In this document: in pieces, positions 44,107 to 54,990 of the stretch
Numbering within the stretch: position 1 is the stretch's first letter
How the letters are laid out: every line of letters starts with the position of its first letter
Assembly (NCBI RefSeq): GCF_902806685.2
Contig: NC_048543.1
Coordinates: 6,428,106 to 6,492,105 of the forward strand
DNA from: Maniola hyperantus
Lineage: Eukaryota > Arthropoda > Insecta > Lepidoptera > Nymphalidae
Direction: 5' to 3'
Length of the DNA stretch: 64,000 nt
Translations under genes and position numbers: made by a program
Notes under the pieces: generated by a model
Databases searched by the model: none
Seen by the model: only the letters and a program-made list of their open reading frames with translations
Told to the model about the DNA's origin: nothing

Positions 44107-44320
44107 CATTACCCATATTTTAAATGCGAAATTGTGTTTGTTTGTCAGTATGTTATTTTGTCCTTTAATCACGATGAGTTTTTGCATGGTATAGTTATAA
44201 TACCTGGAGAGTGGCATAGGCTACTTTTTATCCCCAAAAATCAAAGAGTTCCAATTTGTTGAAAAGAATTTTTAAAAACCTAAATCCATGCGGATGAAGT
44301 CACGGGCATCAGCTAGTATT
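44107..44320 (+). mobile_element. Helitron-like copy
   Basis: CCCATATTTTAAATGCGAAA, TTGTCCTTTAATCACGATGA, GGAGAGTGGCATAGGCTACT and GATGAAGTCACGGGCATCAG with CTAGT. Confidence 0.8.
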
Positions 44321-44504
44321 ACCTAAATATTTTGCTGATCGTTTTAATTAACTAACTTATTTGTTTAAATATGTATGTTGCTATTGTTTTATTATGTGAT
44401 ATACTTATGCCTAATTTCACGGTTACGTATTAGTATCTCCTGGAACAAATATAAGTAACTGAACACTGAAACTATGTTCTGATAAAAAAGGAATCGGGAA
44501 TTAT

Positions 44505-44872
44505 GATGCCCGCGACTTCATCCGCCTTGATATAGGTTTTGTAAAATCCAGCGGCAACTCTGTTATTTTTTGCAGATAACAGGGTATAAACTATCTCTAT
44601 TCTAATTTTATAAACATTGGTATTTTCAACCGTATTTTAAACAAACCTTTGAGAATTTCGGCAATGAAATTGAATGAATTTGTTTTAGGTTTAACTATGT
44701 AGTTTGATTTTAATTCAGTTTGTAACGATATGGGGCTGGCATACCTATATCTGTAAAAGCCCCTTACAAAATATATGTCTGATAAAAAAAACTTCAGCCA
44801 AATCGATTCAGTCATTGTGGCGTGAAGGAGTGACAAACATCCAAACTTTCTCATTTATAATATTAGTAAGAA
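44505..44872 (-). mobile_element. Helitron-like copy
   Basis: GATGCCCGCGACTTCATCCG at the left is the inverted 3' end. AAATCGATTCAGTCATTGTG and TCATTTATAATATTAGTAAG at the right are the inverted head. The middle is diverged. Confidence 0.65.
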
Positions 44873-44876
44873 GACA

Positions 44877-45040
44877 AATTTACTCCCACGACTTCGTCCG
44901 CGTGGACTACACAAATTTCAAACCGCTATTTTATCCCCTTGGGCGTTGAATTTTCAAAAACCCTTTCTTAGTGGATGTGTACGTGATAATAGATATGTGC
45001 ATGCAACGCATATTTCAGCCCGATCCATCCAATAATAACC
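44877..45040 (-). mobile_element. Helitron-like fragment, (CAGT) subfamily
   Basis: CCACGACTTCGTCCGCGTGG, CCCTTTCTTAGTGGATGTGT and TTTCAGCCCGATCCATCC. It lacks the CAGT tract. Confidence 0.65.
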
Positions 45041-45707
45041 AAACCACGAACTTCTTTTATGAAAGAATCCGTAACAAATTACTCGCACCTAAAACTTTAT
45101 TGACTTTCAATTTTTCGATAATTATAATATACAGATGACGATGAAGATATTGCATTCTTCTCGTTCCAAAGTTCACACAATAAACGCGATCTCCCAACTT
45201 TCCTATTATGACACAAACTTTTGTAGGACTTGCCAAAAGTTGCAAAAGTAATGCAAATTTTTCAGATCAATAGCTTTTGTAAATTGTTCCAAGGCAGTAG
45301 CGCGCTGTATTGGCGTCAGTGAGTAAACTGCTCGACTTTGAAGTGTCGATCAAAGACATTGAAGAGAGTCAAAGCCGGTTGCGACCCCGAAGTTTTCCCA
45401 TTTGCATCACTTAAGGCGCAGAAAGGCTTAAAGTGGCGTCGTGATTAGCGACCTCCTGCAGAAGCGCCTTTGGTTTGTTGGCTCGTTATCTTGGGAGCCA
45501 CAATATTAACGCTTTGAAACTTATGCCATATATTTGCATTTCTTTCTTTACTATATTGTTTTTAAAGGTTTGGTTTTATCTTCGTACGTTTCAGAGAATC
45601 TGGGTAGTGATTCAGTCAAATCTGTAATCGTTTAAACTTAATATTAGGTAAAAGTAATATTAATTAGAGCATTTTAACAGCTATATTTTAAGGGTTGCTA
45701 TTGTGAT
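45041..45707. other. Unassigned sequence
   Basis: No supported feature. Confidence 0.35.
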
Positions 45708-45712
45708 ACCTA

Positions 45713-46020
45713 TAAGCTGTGATAGCCTAGTGGTAAGGATGTCCGCCTTCTATTCGTCTAGGTCAGGGGTTCGATCCCTGGAACGCACCTCTAACTTTTC
45801 GTTAGAGGTGCGTTCCAGGGATTTTTGGAGTTATATGCGTTTTAAGTAATTAAATAATCACTTGCTTTAACTGTGAAGGAAAACATCGTGAGGAAACCTG
45901 CATGTCTGAGAGTTGTCCATAATGTTCTCAAAGGTGTGTGAAATCTACAATCCGCACATGGCTAGGCGTGGTAGACTATGGCCAAAACCCTTCTCACTCT
46001 GAGAGGACCCGTGCTCGTAT
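45713..46020 (+). mobile_element. SINE 1 with tRNA-like head and new hairpin
   Basis: A-box-like TAGCCTAGTGG at 45723-45733 and B-box GGTTCGATCC at 45768-45777 form a Pol III promoter. The body follows (GGAAAACATCGTGAGGAAAC, CCCTTCTCACTCTGAGAGGA). It is cut off before the GAT tail. Between TTTTC and GGAGTTAT, adjacent in the copy at 54128-54445, sits a 26-nt insert that makes a perfect hairpin at 45775-45821. Confidence 0.85.
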
Positions 46021-46310
46021 CGTAGAAATATTTTTAGTTCTCACGTCTAGAATTAGTATAAATTTTGGCTAATTCCGTTGTACACAAACTCTAAACTAAA
46101 CTAAAATGACACGTTTAAATCTATTACTATTCCTTTCATAATGTTGCTTGCGGAAAAGAAGGTAGAAGAGTTTGTGTCACACAGTACAGACGTGTTGTTA
46201 GCATGTTGTTAGCGAATAACAAATTTAATGAAAAAATTAAATTATGAGATATTAAAATTTAAACGTTATTCATAATGACCTAAAAGTTATATTTACGTAA
46301 CTCAAGCATA
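46021..46310. other. Unassigned sequence
   Basis: No supported feature. Confidence 0.3.
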
Positions 46311-46319
46311 CTGGAATTA

Positions 46320-47180
46320 TTACCATTTACAAGAAAAATCTAATGCGGCGCCCTTCACCCCCTCGAGTAAACGAGTAAGTTGCTATTTTTCGTTTCACTT
46401 ATTCCTTCGCTACGCAAGTTGTGACGCATCAAATCACCAGCAACTGAAAATAAACATGAGCTCACGTTCATCATCGAAGAGCGGACTGTCCATAAGCGAT
46501 AGCGGGCGTCAATCAACTCCTGATCTGCGCACACGACATGACACTAATATCAAGTTGAAGAAAAGGAAATATGAATGTGACTGTGCTATTCTACTATCGG
46601 ATTTCCGTTCAGAAATGGTGTCTTTTTTCCAAGAATTTACAAAATCGCAACGAGAGATCTTCCAAACGTTACATCAAGAAATAAAAGATATAAAAAGTGA
46701 AGTGAAAAACAATAATTCAGTCTTAGATTCTGTAGTAATAGAACAAAATCATCTGAAAGTTGAAATAGAAGACATGAAATTGCTTACGAATTCAGTACAA
46801 CAGCAAATGTGTTCATTCGAAGATGTTGTATCTCGGCTGAAAAACGATTTGGATTCTTCACAAACCAATTTTTCTTATGATGATACTATTTTAGAGGTGC
46901 AAGACCGATCTCGTCGTGAAAAAAATGTCATATTAGTTGGTTTACCAACTAAGTTTGTTAAACTATTGCACTTTTTTAAGATAACCCTCATATTTTATTA
47001 TTTCTGTTTTGCTTTGTTAGTTTGCCTAGCTACTTTATAAATTGTGATACAGACTCATATATTATGTAACTATAACTTGTATTTACAATTATGTATCTAC
47101 AAAAAATATGTATTTCTCATTGTAAGTGAACTATTAGTGTTCTTTATGAGAAAATAAATGTCTTTAAACCGAAACCGAAA
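46320..47180 (+). mobile_element. Internally deleted (half-LINE) element
   Basis: A possible 5' UTR (from about 46340) precedes the ORF1 frame. After residue 165 the sequence passes to a 3' UTR with TTTGCCTAGCTACTTTATAA and GAGAAAATAAATGTCTTTAA, ending AACCGAAACCGAAAA. ORF2 is missing. The 5' boundary and target duplication were not determined. Confidence 0.55.
46456..47040 (+). CDS. LINE ORF1-like protein, truncated and joined to 3' UTR
   Basis: The 194-codon frame begins MSSRSSSKSGLSISDSGRQS, a Ser-rich N-terminus. Residues about 50-140 are rich in K/E/Q/L and look like a coiled coil (trimerisation region in LINE ORF1 proteins). Residues about 149-164, DRSRREKNVILVGLP, match the start of the RNA-binding domain of insect ORF1-type proteins. 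The frame then runs into non-coding-looking sequence (FVKLLHFFKITLIFYYF), so the last 30 residues are probably translated 3' UTR. No cysteine knuckles, endonuclease or reverse transcriptase. It is the longest ORF in the window. Confidence 0.65.
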   Translation: MSSRSSSKSGLSISDSGRQSTPDLRTRHDTNIKLKKRKYECDCAILLSDFRSEMVSFFQEFTKSQREIFQTLHQEIKDIKSEVKNNNSVLDSVVIEQNHLKVEIEDMKLLTNSVQQQMCSFEDVVSRLKNDLDSSQTNFSYDDTILEVQDRSRREKNVILVGLPTKFVKLLHFFKITLIFYYFCFALLVCLATL

Positions 47181-48254
47181 AGGATAGCACTAGATTTAGA
47201 CTCGTTAATTTAGTTTAGTTTAAAGATTCTGTACAAGAGAATCTTATCTACCTAATATACCTAAAATATTGGTTTTCTTAAACGTGATTTAGCCATTAAA
47301 TATTTAGTTGGTAGGTAGATATAATATGTTACCGCTGGCTTTTAAAAAACGTTTAAAAGCGGAAAGTTTTGTTTTTTTGTAAATGAACAAAAGAAATTAG
47401 TATTATTAGAACTAGGTTCTAAATTGATAACTTGACCAAGAATAGACATTACCGACGGATTGACCAAAGGAAACTTGAAAATCGTTATAGTACATACTAC
47501 GTAATTAAGGTAAGTAAGCCCGCCCATGCGAAGCCGGGGTGGGTCAACTATTATGTGACATAAATATTGAACGATGCATATTGATTATACACGAAAATTT
47601 TGTACAAAAAGCAGATAAAATTACTGTAAAAAAGGGGTAGAAATTAGCAAAACAATAATTTCTGTACGGCAATTAATGTAAATGGAGCTCCAGGGATACC
47701 TTAAGCCGGGGAATGAAATGACTAGCGAGAGACTGTAACTGAGATAAATGTGCACGTCTAAATTATTATTATTTTATCAACCTGTACTTACTTGTATAGA
47801 TAGGTAGATGTGCTTATTGATAGTCTTCTATTAAATATAATCAATACTAAAATAATATACCTATGTGATGTAAATATGTAATGTGTCAATACTAAAAAAT
47901 ATGGTATTGAGCAGCGTTCGGGAAGCTTCAAGATGTCTTCTCGTCTAGAATTTCTCAGTAGATGCTTCTAGACCAAAGTCTTCAAAATGCATGTGTTGCC
48001 AGAGATGACAGGTGATAATATATAATCCCGTGAAAAACAAATTATTTCGACTCTACCAACCAAACCTGAGATTAGTCCATAATCTAGAATAGAACACAAT
48101 GTAGACAGTGTACACAGTGTTTACAATAAATTATAACTAAGTAAGTATAAGCGACAATTTCAATACTCAATACTCATACTCAGTATTCAATAGGTACTCA
48201 TCAGGAAATTTTTGCATGTAATCTACTGGGATTTCGAAATAATGAGAAAGCTAG
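47181..48254. other. Unassigned AT-rich sequence
   Basis: 47517-47548 (AAGCCCGCCCATGCGAAGCC) resembles an inverted Helitron-like terminus. Otherwise nothing. Confidence 0.35.
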
Positions 48255-48452
48255 ATGATGCCTGCGATTTCGTCCGGGTCGATTTAGGTTTTTAAAAATC
48301 CAGCGGGAACTCATCTATTTTCCGGAATAAAAAGAAGCCTATATCCGTTTCTGGGATACAAGCTATCTCTGCACCAAATTTCGTTAAAATCAGTTAAACG
48401 GATGGGTATGGGAACAGATTCACGGTCACATTTATAATATTTAGTAAGGACT
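48255..48452 (-). mobile_element. Helitron-like copy
   Basis: CTAGATGATGCCTGCGATTT, AATCCAGCGGGAACTCATCT, GGGATACAAGCTATCTCTGC and TTTATAATATTTAGTAAGGA (inverted head). Confidence 0.75.
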
Positions 48453-49071
48453 CAATAAGATTTTAGAAACTTTTAAAATGAAAGTAAAAGAATCTTTCAA
48501 TCAATCCCAGCAGCAGAAAATTATTTTAGAAAAAGTTTGAAAAGGGTCGACTTATTGAAGGCATTCAGTCTCGGATCATCCTATTATTACTCGTGAAAAC
48601 TCTCCGTGAAAGAAAAAAGGGATCATAACAAAATTTATTCAATATATAAAGTACACATTTTATCGCCAGTACCTACTTATGAACGTAATGTGAACAGAAA
48701 AGTCGAGGGCGGGCTAAGAAAATTATTTTAAAAGCTGACCATTACCATCTTCCCGTCGCGCGGCGGCTACGTACAGAGTCCTATACCATAAAATACGGTA
48801 GTTTTATGACACTATAAAATTATTTTGAAGGGTCTACGGTAAGAGTAAGTTGAGTGTCGAATCAATAAGGGTGTCTCTAATGGCTACCGTCTGAAGAATT
48901 GCTTGCAAGCCAGCTAAAGTCAGAGTCTTAGCCCACAACAAACTCGGAAGGGTATTATTTTTGCTATCATCACTTCACAATAATGTATCCCATAATTTTT
49001 CAATCAATAAAAATAAATCTATCACTTAATCAGTAGCTCAGTAAAAAAATTCATCATCAACATCGTAACCC
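48453..49071. other. Unassigned sequence
   Basis: No supported feature. Confidence 0.35.
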
Positions 49072-49260
49072 ATCTTCGCCGGCCCTGTTCTCAGAATGAA
49101 AAGGGTTTTAGCTTGAAGGGGCGGCCTAAGTCCACTTCACTAGCCAAGTGCGAAATGGCAGATTTCACATTATCGTTATTGCAAGTGATATTAATTATTG
49201 CTTGAAACGCATATAACTCCGTGTAAAGAAAAGGAAAGAAGTCTTAACCGCTATCACCAC
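49072..49260 (-). mobile_element. SINE 1, degraded
   Basis: TTCTCAGAATGAAAAGGGTT, CTAGCCAAGTGCGAAATGGC and CATATAACTCCGTG. The central half has decayed. Confidence 0.6.
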
Positions 49261-49344
49261 TTTATAATTAAAAAACTACATCACTCAATATGAAGAAAGC
49301 TATTTTGGCGGCAATTTCGCCTAAACGGCTGTATATAGGATGTT

Positions 49345-49600
49345 ATAAATTGTGATCGGTGCAAGGCGCGGTAATAGTTTTATAGCTATCGATTTTCATT
49401 TAACTCTTAAACGGGTCATTACCAGGCAGTGTGTTTTGGAGTAAAGCGCCGTTGACGGTGGAAAGGCAATATCGCTCTTTTGTGCTACCTCCCACAATAA
49501 TGGAGTGATTAATGGTTCAGGCAATACACGAAGCAAGTTCTTTGTAAGTTGGCAAATATTTGATACGATGGCCGACATCACAATCCATTCCTTTGAAGCT
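49345..49600 (-). repeat. Unclassified possibly coding repeat, copy 1
   Basis: Homologous to 54740-54990 in opposite orientation. The minus frame 49396-49641 (81 codons) includes NLLRVLPEPLITPLL, QKSDIAFPPSTALYSKTH and VMTRLRVK. No known domain is recognised. Confidence 0.55.
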
Positions 49601-49735
49601 CGTATCACTTTTGATCCACTATGCGAGTTGAATATAAACACTGCTCTATTATGACTGTCATCAATTCACCGATGCAATATCGAAAGAGCCTGTTTTGTTA
49701 ACGGATGAAAACTCTTTCTAAATCTTAAGATATCC

Positions 49736-50240
49736 GATCTTTTTGGGAAGAGCTTGGATTGTGGCATCATGTGGGATTTATATCTCTAATTTCCCTCTCG
49801 GTAGTCATCCTAGTCTCATGCACCTTGCATGTAGACACGACAGATTCTGGTACAGCAAACTGCTGACTTCCCAGGGTCGCCGGCCAGAACCCACTCTAGG
49901 CAATGTCCTTTCGACCAAATTTCGGTCACGGCGCGGCGGCCAATCTCCATAGAGATTAGCGCGGGAGATATTATAGTGCACAAGTGTGTGCGCAAACACA
50001 GGCGCACTCTTAGCCCGATAGGACGGGAATATGACACGACCGAAAAGAGATCAGCTTTACGTGCTCTCCGAAACACCGCCAACTTCCTTACTCCGGTCTA
50101 GAAGGTATTGAGAATTTATTAACAGAAAAATCCAATAGGTACCTACCTAACATTTTTTGGCCCAACCCGGGAATCGAACCCATGATCTCGTCATCTACAG
50201 TCTAACATGTTTATAACCACTAGAACAACGAGTTAGTAGT
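49736..50240 (-). mobile_element. tRNA-headed SINE 3
   Basis: On minus the head reads TTGTTCTAGTGGTTATAAAC (A-box-like) and GGGTTCGATTCCCGGGTTGG (B box). The body has GAGAGCACGTAAAGCTGATC, CGCACACACTTGTGCACTAT and GACCCTGGGAAGTCAGCAG. It is a composite I have seen in Lepidoptera but cannot name. The three 64-88 codon ORFs inside are incidental. Confidence 0.65.
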
Positions 50241-50569
50241 TAAGTATGTATAGTTAACTCTTTTAAGTTATTCAGCTAACTCTCACCCGATACCCAATGA
50301 ACCTATTTCACATACCTACATAATATCTTGTTAAAACTTGTTGAACATGGGTTTTCCTTATCTACTTTCAGTTCAGTGATATCTCAAGAGCTCGTTAGCA
50401 ATAAAATGTCTGATTTTCCTAATTTAAACTTATGGTTTAAGTTCAGATTAGACTTCGGAACTTCGGTTATTCTTCGTAGAAATACCTCGTTTCTCTCAAT
50501 AGTTACTAAACACATACCTACCTATTAGTACACAGGACATATTGCCATATATTTTCACTACACATAATC

Positions 50570-50757
50570 CATATTATAAATGCGAAAGTGTGTTTGTTTA
50601 TTGGTTGGTCCTTCAATCACGTCGCAACAGAGCAACGGATCGGCGTTATTTTTTTCATGACATGTGCTTATTTTTATCCCGGAAAATCAGAAAGTTCCCG
50701 CGGGATTTCTAAAAACCTAAATCCACGTTGACGAAGTCACGGGCATCAGCTAGTTAT
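50570..50757 (+). mobile_element. Helitron-like copy, complete termini
   Basis: CCATATTATAAATGCGAAAG, TCAATCACGTCGCAACAGAG, AAAGTTCCCGCGGGATTTCT and GACGAAGTCACGGGCATCAG with CTAGT. Confidence 0.85.
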
Positions 50758-50891
50758 TAATATTTGAATTTACTGTTGACGGAATCGTTGGTTGATTTTT
50801 GCGCAAAGAATAATTGGAAGAGTTAAGTGCAGAAATGCTGCCAGTGGTCTACTTTGCAAGCCAACTATGTGTGAAACCTGTCGTCCGCTAC

Positions 50892-51046
50892 AACTCGAGA
50901 TGGCAATCGGGGCATGAGGCGGGGGACACCCCGCACACCCGCACGACACCTGCGCTCGCCCGCACCGGGTTAGCGCGGGGGCTGTGTGGGTGTGCGAGAC
51001 GTTCCCTCCCGATTGCCAATAGCCATATCGACCTGTCGCGTACTAT
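50892..51046. mobile_element. TIR element (MITE), family A copy 3
   Basis: CTCGAGATGGCAATCGGGGC at the left and GATTGCCA..TCGACCTGTCGCGTACTAT at the right. AATAGCC interrupts the right TIR. ORF 50814-51071 is incidental. Confidence 0.75.
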
Positions 51047-51439
51047 GCCTGCTGGTATGTTCCACGCGTAATTGACTTGCAGTACAGGAAATTAAGAGTA
51101 GCTACTTATATGTTTTCATTATGGTTTTCATGTAATATAAAAAATATTCATACTTTTTTATACCTTAAAAAGTTGTTTAACAAAGAATCGAGCACAAAAG
51201 AATCAAAGTCCAGTATTTCTCTTTTACAATTTTTTTATTTCATAATTTTATACTTTTCCCTTGCCAGTCTCAACGACCACCCAGTGAGTCTTTGATGTGA
51301 TCACAATAGCAATCAAAAAGCTTAAGGACTTTTGTGCCTAAATTAATACCTACTATGAAGTGAAACTCGAGTCAAAATAATTCCATATTTTCTCTTCAGA
51401 AAAGCAACGTGCAAGATTATTAAGTTGTCCCAAAGAGCA

Positions 51440-51715
51440 TCATCATCATCATTGGGGGTGGAGCACGGAACTTCGCCTGTAAGCCATAGGGCTTGAAGTA
51501 ATAATCCGGTGTGTGACATCTCAGTATCTTATTATCAAAACGTCCTAACACGTGCTTAGTATGCGAGCTTCTATGAAATACTGACATGTGACGTCACAAT
51601 AATTATTTGATGTACTTTTTTAGTTTAAAATAGTTAACTATTACACCTTGAATTAACAAAGGACGTGGATTTTACGTATTTTGGAAGACCCTCTATTTAA
51701 TAAACACGGAGAAAT
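51440..51715 (-). mobile_element. Retroposon-like repeat with (ATG)n tail
   Basis: Read on minus, TTAAATAGAGGGTCTTCCAA, GTGACGTCACATGTCAGTAT and CACCGGATTATTACTTCAAG lead to GCGAAGTTCCGTGCTCCACC and an ATGATGATGATG tail. The tail marks the 3' end of a retroposed family. Shorter copies are at 31890 and 54470. Confidence 0.65.
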
Positions 51716-51722
51716 AATTTAT

Positions 51723-52125
51723 TTTTTAGGGTGCCGTAGCTCAAAAGGAAAAACGGAACCCTTATAGAATCACTTTGTTGTCTGTCTGTCTGTCTGTCCG
51801 TCTATTTGTTAAGAAACCTACAGGGTACTTCCCGTTGACCTAGAATCATGAAATTTGACAGGAAGGTGGGTCTTATAGCTGGCATTAGGGGAAAAATCTG
51901 AAAACCGTGAATTTGTGGTTACATCACACAAAAAAAATTACTTTGTTATTGTAATTATTTTCGAAGTAAGATAACTATATCAAGTGGGGTATTACATGAA
52001 AGGTCTTCACCTGTGCATTCTAAAACTGATTTTTATTTATTTTTATGGATCATAGTTTTTGAGTTATCATGCAAAATGTCGAAAAAATACGCGCGAGCGT
52101 GACTCGTACTTGGCCGGTTTTTGAC
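51723..52125 (-). repeat. GGGTTCCGT repeat, near full length
   Basis: The inverted tail AGGGTGCCGTAGCTCAAAAG, a TGTC run, CTACAGGGTACTTCCCGTTG, TATATCAAGTGGGGTATTAC, and the inverted head GTGACTCGTACTTGGCCGGT. Confidence 0.8.
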
Positions 52126-52351
52126 ATAGGCAAATACCGTATTGGAGAGGTCGGGGGCAACGTCCTCCTAAAGGCGCCTGCTGTGACTTGCGAGGCTCGG
52201 ACCTCGGCTTCCGTGACCGACGTCCACTGCTGGACGTAGGTCTCTTGTAGGGACATACCACGGTGTCGTGCCACCTGAATCCAGCGGCTCCCTGCAACTC
52301 GCTGAGTCTGCCCATCTTGTACACACTAAGACCTTCCAACACTACGCGCAT
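52126..52351 (-). pseudogene. RTE-like LINE fragment
   Basis: Read on minus: GTGTACAAGATGGGCAGACT, GGGAGCCGCTGGATTCAGGT, TCCCTACAAGAGACCTACGT and CCAGCAGTGGACGTCGG correspond to the C-terminal coding end and 3' end of RTE-like elements. Frames are broken. Confidence 0.6.
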
Positions 52352-53094
52352 TCCGGTGCGAGGTAGATAGTAAATAACGAGATTATATTCTAAGCTGTCA
52401 CCTAGATCACATCAGCTTGAAGAAAATTGTTATTATGAAACTGAATAAACTACAAAGATTTTCTTTAGCCCAGTTTGTCGGCATTTACTAGAGAATGCTT
52501 TAACTAGAAAACTTTTTGCTTATCTCAAGCCAACCACGCGCCAGCGGTGGTATTAAACTACTCTCATATCAATTATTCACACGCTCCGTTTGTTTAAGAA
52601 AAGATTTATGAACCTTTTTAGATATTTTTTACTGCGCTGTGAAACATATTACATAACATTATTCAGTGGAGTGTAAACTGTAAACATGACGAGATGTTTA
52701 GGTATACCCTGTGAAAACTATTAGCTTTGTTGACTATATAATCACCTGCGTAAACATTTAGTCAGGCGCTATAGATCTAAGCTTTCTCAAAAGCCAAAAG
52801 CTTTTTCAATAATGATTTAAATCACAAGTAGGAATTAAGCTATATTATGAGCATTGACTCTCCATTTTAGTACACTCGGTGCAACAACCACACAATACCC
52901 AATATTTTTTCTATCCCATGAAAAATTATTGTCAGTCATTGTCTGCGACACCTATATTAGCAGTAAACGTCAGTACCTACTATAGGATGGAAGTCCGCTA
53001 ACCTTTCCATAAATACCCCTAATCAGTTACTACGTGGCATTGTACCAAAACTTGAAATCTTTCAACCTAGCTGTACTTGGCTAGTTGCCACCTT
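52352..53094. other. Unassigned AT-rich sequence
   Basis: No supported feature. Confidence 0.35.
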
Positions 53095-53160
53095 ATTGGC
53101 GAAACGATTTCACCGGAGCCTAGCCGGTAGCATTGTAACTAGCCACGGCCGAAGCTTTAC
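53095..53160 (-). mobile_element. SINE 2 fragment
   Basis: GCCGGTAGCATTGTAACTAG and CCACGGCCGAAGCTTTACAC match the body of 25955-26175. Confidence 0.6.
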
Positions 53161-53261
53161 ACTAGACAAAGATTACCTGAAATTCGGACTATTTTTCAGC
53201 TCCGGATTTGAGTTTCGATGCTCAGCATTAAATTCCTAGTCCGGAGTTTCGAAGCTTCATT

Positions 53262-53624
53262 GAAAAAACCGGCCAAGTGCGAGTCAGACTCGCGCACTGA
53301 GGGTTCCGTATTACAATCGTATTTATCGACATTTTGCATGATAAATCAAAAATTATTATACCTAAAAATAAATAAAAATCTGTTTTAGAATGTACAAGTG
53401 AAGCCCTGTCAAATGATACTCCACTTGATATAGTTATCTTACTTTGAAAATTGAAAATAGATACTAATTATTAGTTTATGACCACAATTTAATTTTTTTT
53501 GTGTGATGTGACCACAAATTCACGGTTTTCAGATTTTTCCCCTAAAGCCAGCTATAAGACCCACCTACCTGCCAAATTTCATGATTCTAGGTCAACGGGA
53601 AGTACCCTGTAGGTTTCTTGACAG

Positions 53625-53655
<31 letters not shown>

Positions 53656-53711
53656 ACAAAGTGATCCTATAAGGGTTCCGTTTTTCCTTTTGAGGTACGG
53701 AACCCTAAAAA
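53262..53711 (+). repeat. GGGTTCCGT repeat, near full length
   Basis: The head AAAACCGGCCAAGTGCGAGT, TGAGGGTTCCGTATTACAAT, a CAGA run at about 53625-53660, and tail GGGTTCCGTTTTTCC..GTACGGAACCCTAAAAAG. Confidence 0.8.
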
Positions 53712-54127
53712 GTAGGCTGTGATTAAATGATTTGAATATTTTTTGTGATGTGTTTGATAATAATAATATAATCGTTCAAGTAGAGCATGAAATCATAAAA
53801 CAATTATTCAGAAAAATTAAAAGGAAACTTTATTTTACAAGGTAACATTAATGTAGTAAGAATTTTGTAGGTATTAGATTTTCTTATTATGTTTTCTGTC
53901 GATAAAATTGGTTCTAGTTTCAGCCTATTTCATATTACGTAAACTTTATGATAATTTACATTACCTACTTGTACTGTACGTAACGTAACGAAAAAGCTCG
54001 ACTTCTTTCTTAAAATCTGAAAATCCAGACTCCGGTTCTGTTCATGGCCACTCTGGTTTTGTAAACGAACCTGTAATCTGTAGAAACTTTGGAAACACCA
54101 AAACCGGAATAGGGATGTTGCCTATCA
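53712..54127. other. Unassigned AT-rich sequence
   Basis: No supported feature. Confidence 0.35.
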
Positions 54128-54445
54128 TCATGATCAACCCATCACCGGCTTACTACAAAGCACGGGTCTCCTCTCAGAGTGAGAAGGGTTTTGGCCATAG
54201 TCTACCACGCTGACCACGTGCGGATTGGTAGACTTCACACACCTTTGAGAACATTATGGAGAACTCTCAGGCATGCAGGTTTCCTCACGATGTTTTCCTT
54301 CACCGTTAAAGTAAGAGATATGTTTTATTAATTAAAACGCACATAACTCCGAAAAGTTAAGTGTGCGTGCCCGGGATCGAACGACCGACCTCCGATTAGA
54401 AGGCGGACGGCCTAACTAGGTACTAGGCTATCACAACTTGTTGCC
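54128..54445 (-). mobile_element. SINE 1, complete reference copy
   Basis: On minus: GTTGTGATAGCCTAGTACCT (A-box region), GATCCCGGGCACGCACACTT after a B-box-like GTTCGATCCC, then AACTTTTCGGAGTTATGTGC, GGAAAACATCGTGAGGAAAC, CCCTTCTCACTCTGAGAGGA and GGTGATGGGTTGATCATGAT. The order is full length and has no hairpin between CTTTTC and GGAG. Confidence 0.85.
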
Positions 54446-54469
54446 TATATCAAAAATAAATTATTTCTC

Positions 54470-54715
54470 AGTAGTTATTAAATAGAGGGTCTTTCTTCCA
54501 AATACGTAAAATCCCAGTCCTCTGCCTCTGTTAGTTTTATGTGATTATCGATTAAACTAAAAAAGCACGTCAAATAATTGTGAAATACCAGTATTTCATA
54601 GAAATAGAAGCTCACCTCACACTTCACATCTCACGTACTCTCCGCGGGCTTTGACGTTTGATAAAAAGTTAGTTACTGATTCGACTAGTTGTCAAATACC
54701 GGATTCCGGAACTCA
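54470..54715 (+). repeat. Retroposon-like repeat
   Basis: ATTAAATAGAGGGTCTTTCT, CAGTATTTCATAGAAATAGA and GTCAAATACCGGATT. Same family as 31890 and 51440. It is followed within 25 bp by the possibly coding repeat. Confidence 0.65.
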
Positions 54716-54739
54716 AGTCCGTGATATAGAGTATAGACA

Positions 54740-54990
54740 AGTATCGAAAGAATGGGGCACCTATCAAGCATTTGCCAACTAATTACGAACTTGCTTCGTG
54801 AATTGCCTGAATCATTAATCACTCCATTACTGCGGGAGGTTGTACAAAGAGCGATATTGCCTTTCCACCGTTGACGGCGCTTTACTCCAAAACACACTGG
54901 CACTGTAATGACCCGTTTAAGAGCTAAATGATAATCGATAGCCATAAAATTATTACCGCGTTTTGCACCGATTACAATTCATAACAGGCG
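54740..54990 (+). repeat. Unclassified possibly coding repeat, copy 2
   Basis: Plus-strand counterpart of 49345-49600. NLLRELPESLITPLLREV is readable; a one-base deletion then shifts the frame before SDIAFPP and ALYSKTH. Inactive whatever it encoded. Confidence 0.55.

Noticed and set aside
45723..45795. tRNA gene
   Set aside because: The A and B boxes are present, but no cloverleaf with a 7-bp acceptor stem follows, and the sequence continues into a SINE body shared by many copies.
50160..50235. tRNA gene on the minus strand
   Set aside because: The B box is good, but the region leads into a composite SINE body and lacks a matched acceptor stem.
53817..54110. Possible exon region
   Set aside because: AT-rich with stops in all frames and no splice-site pair I could defend.
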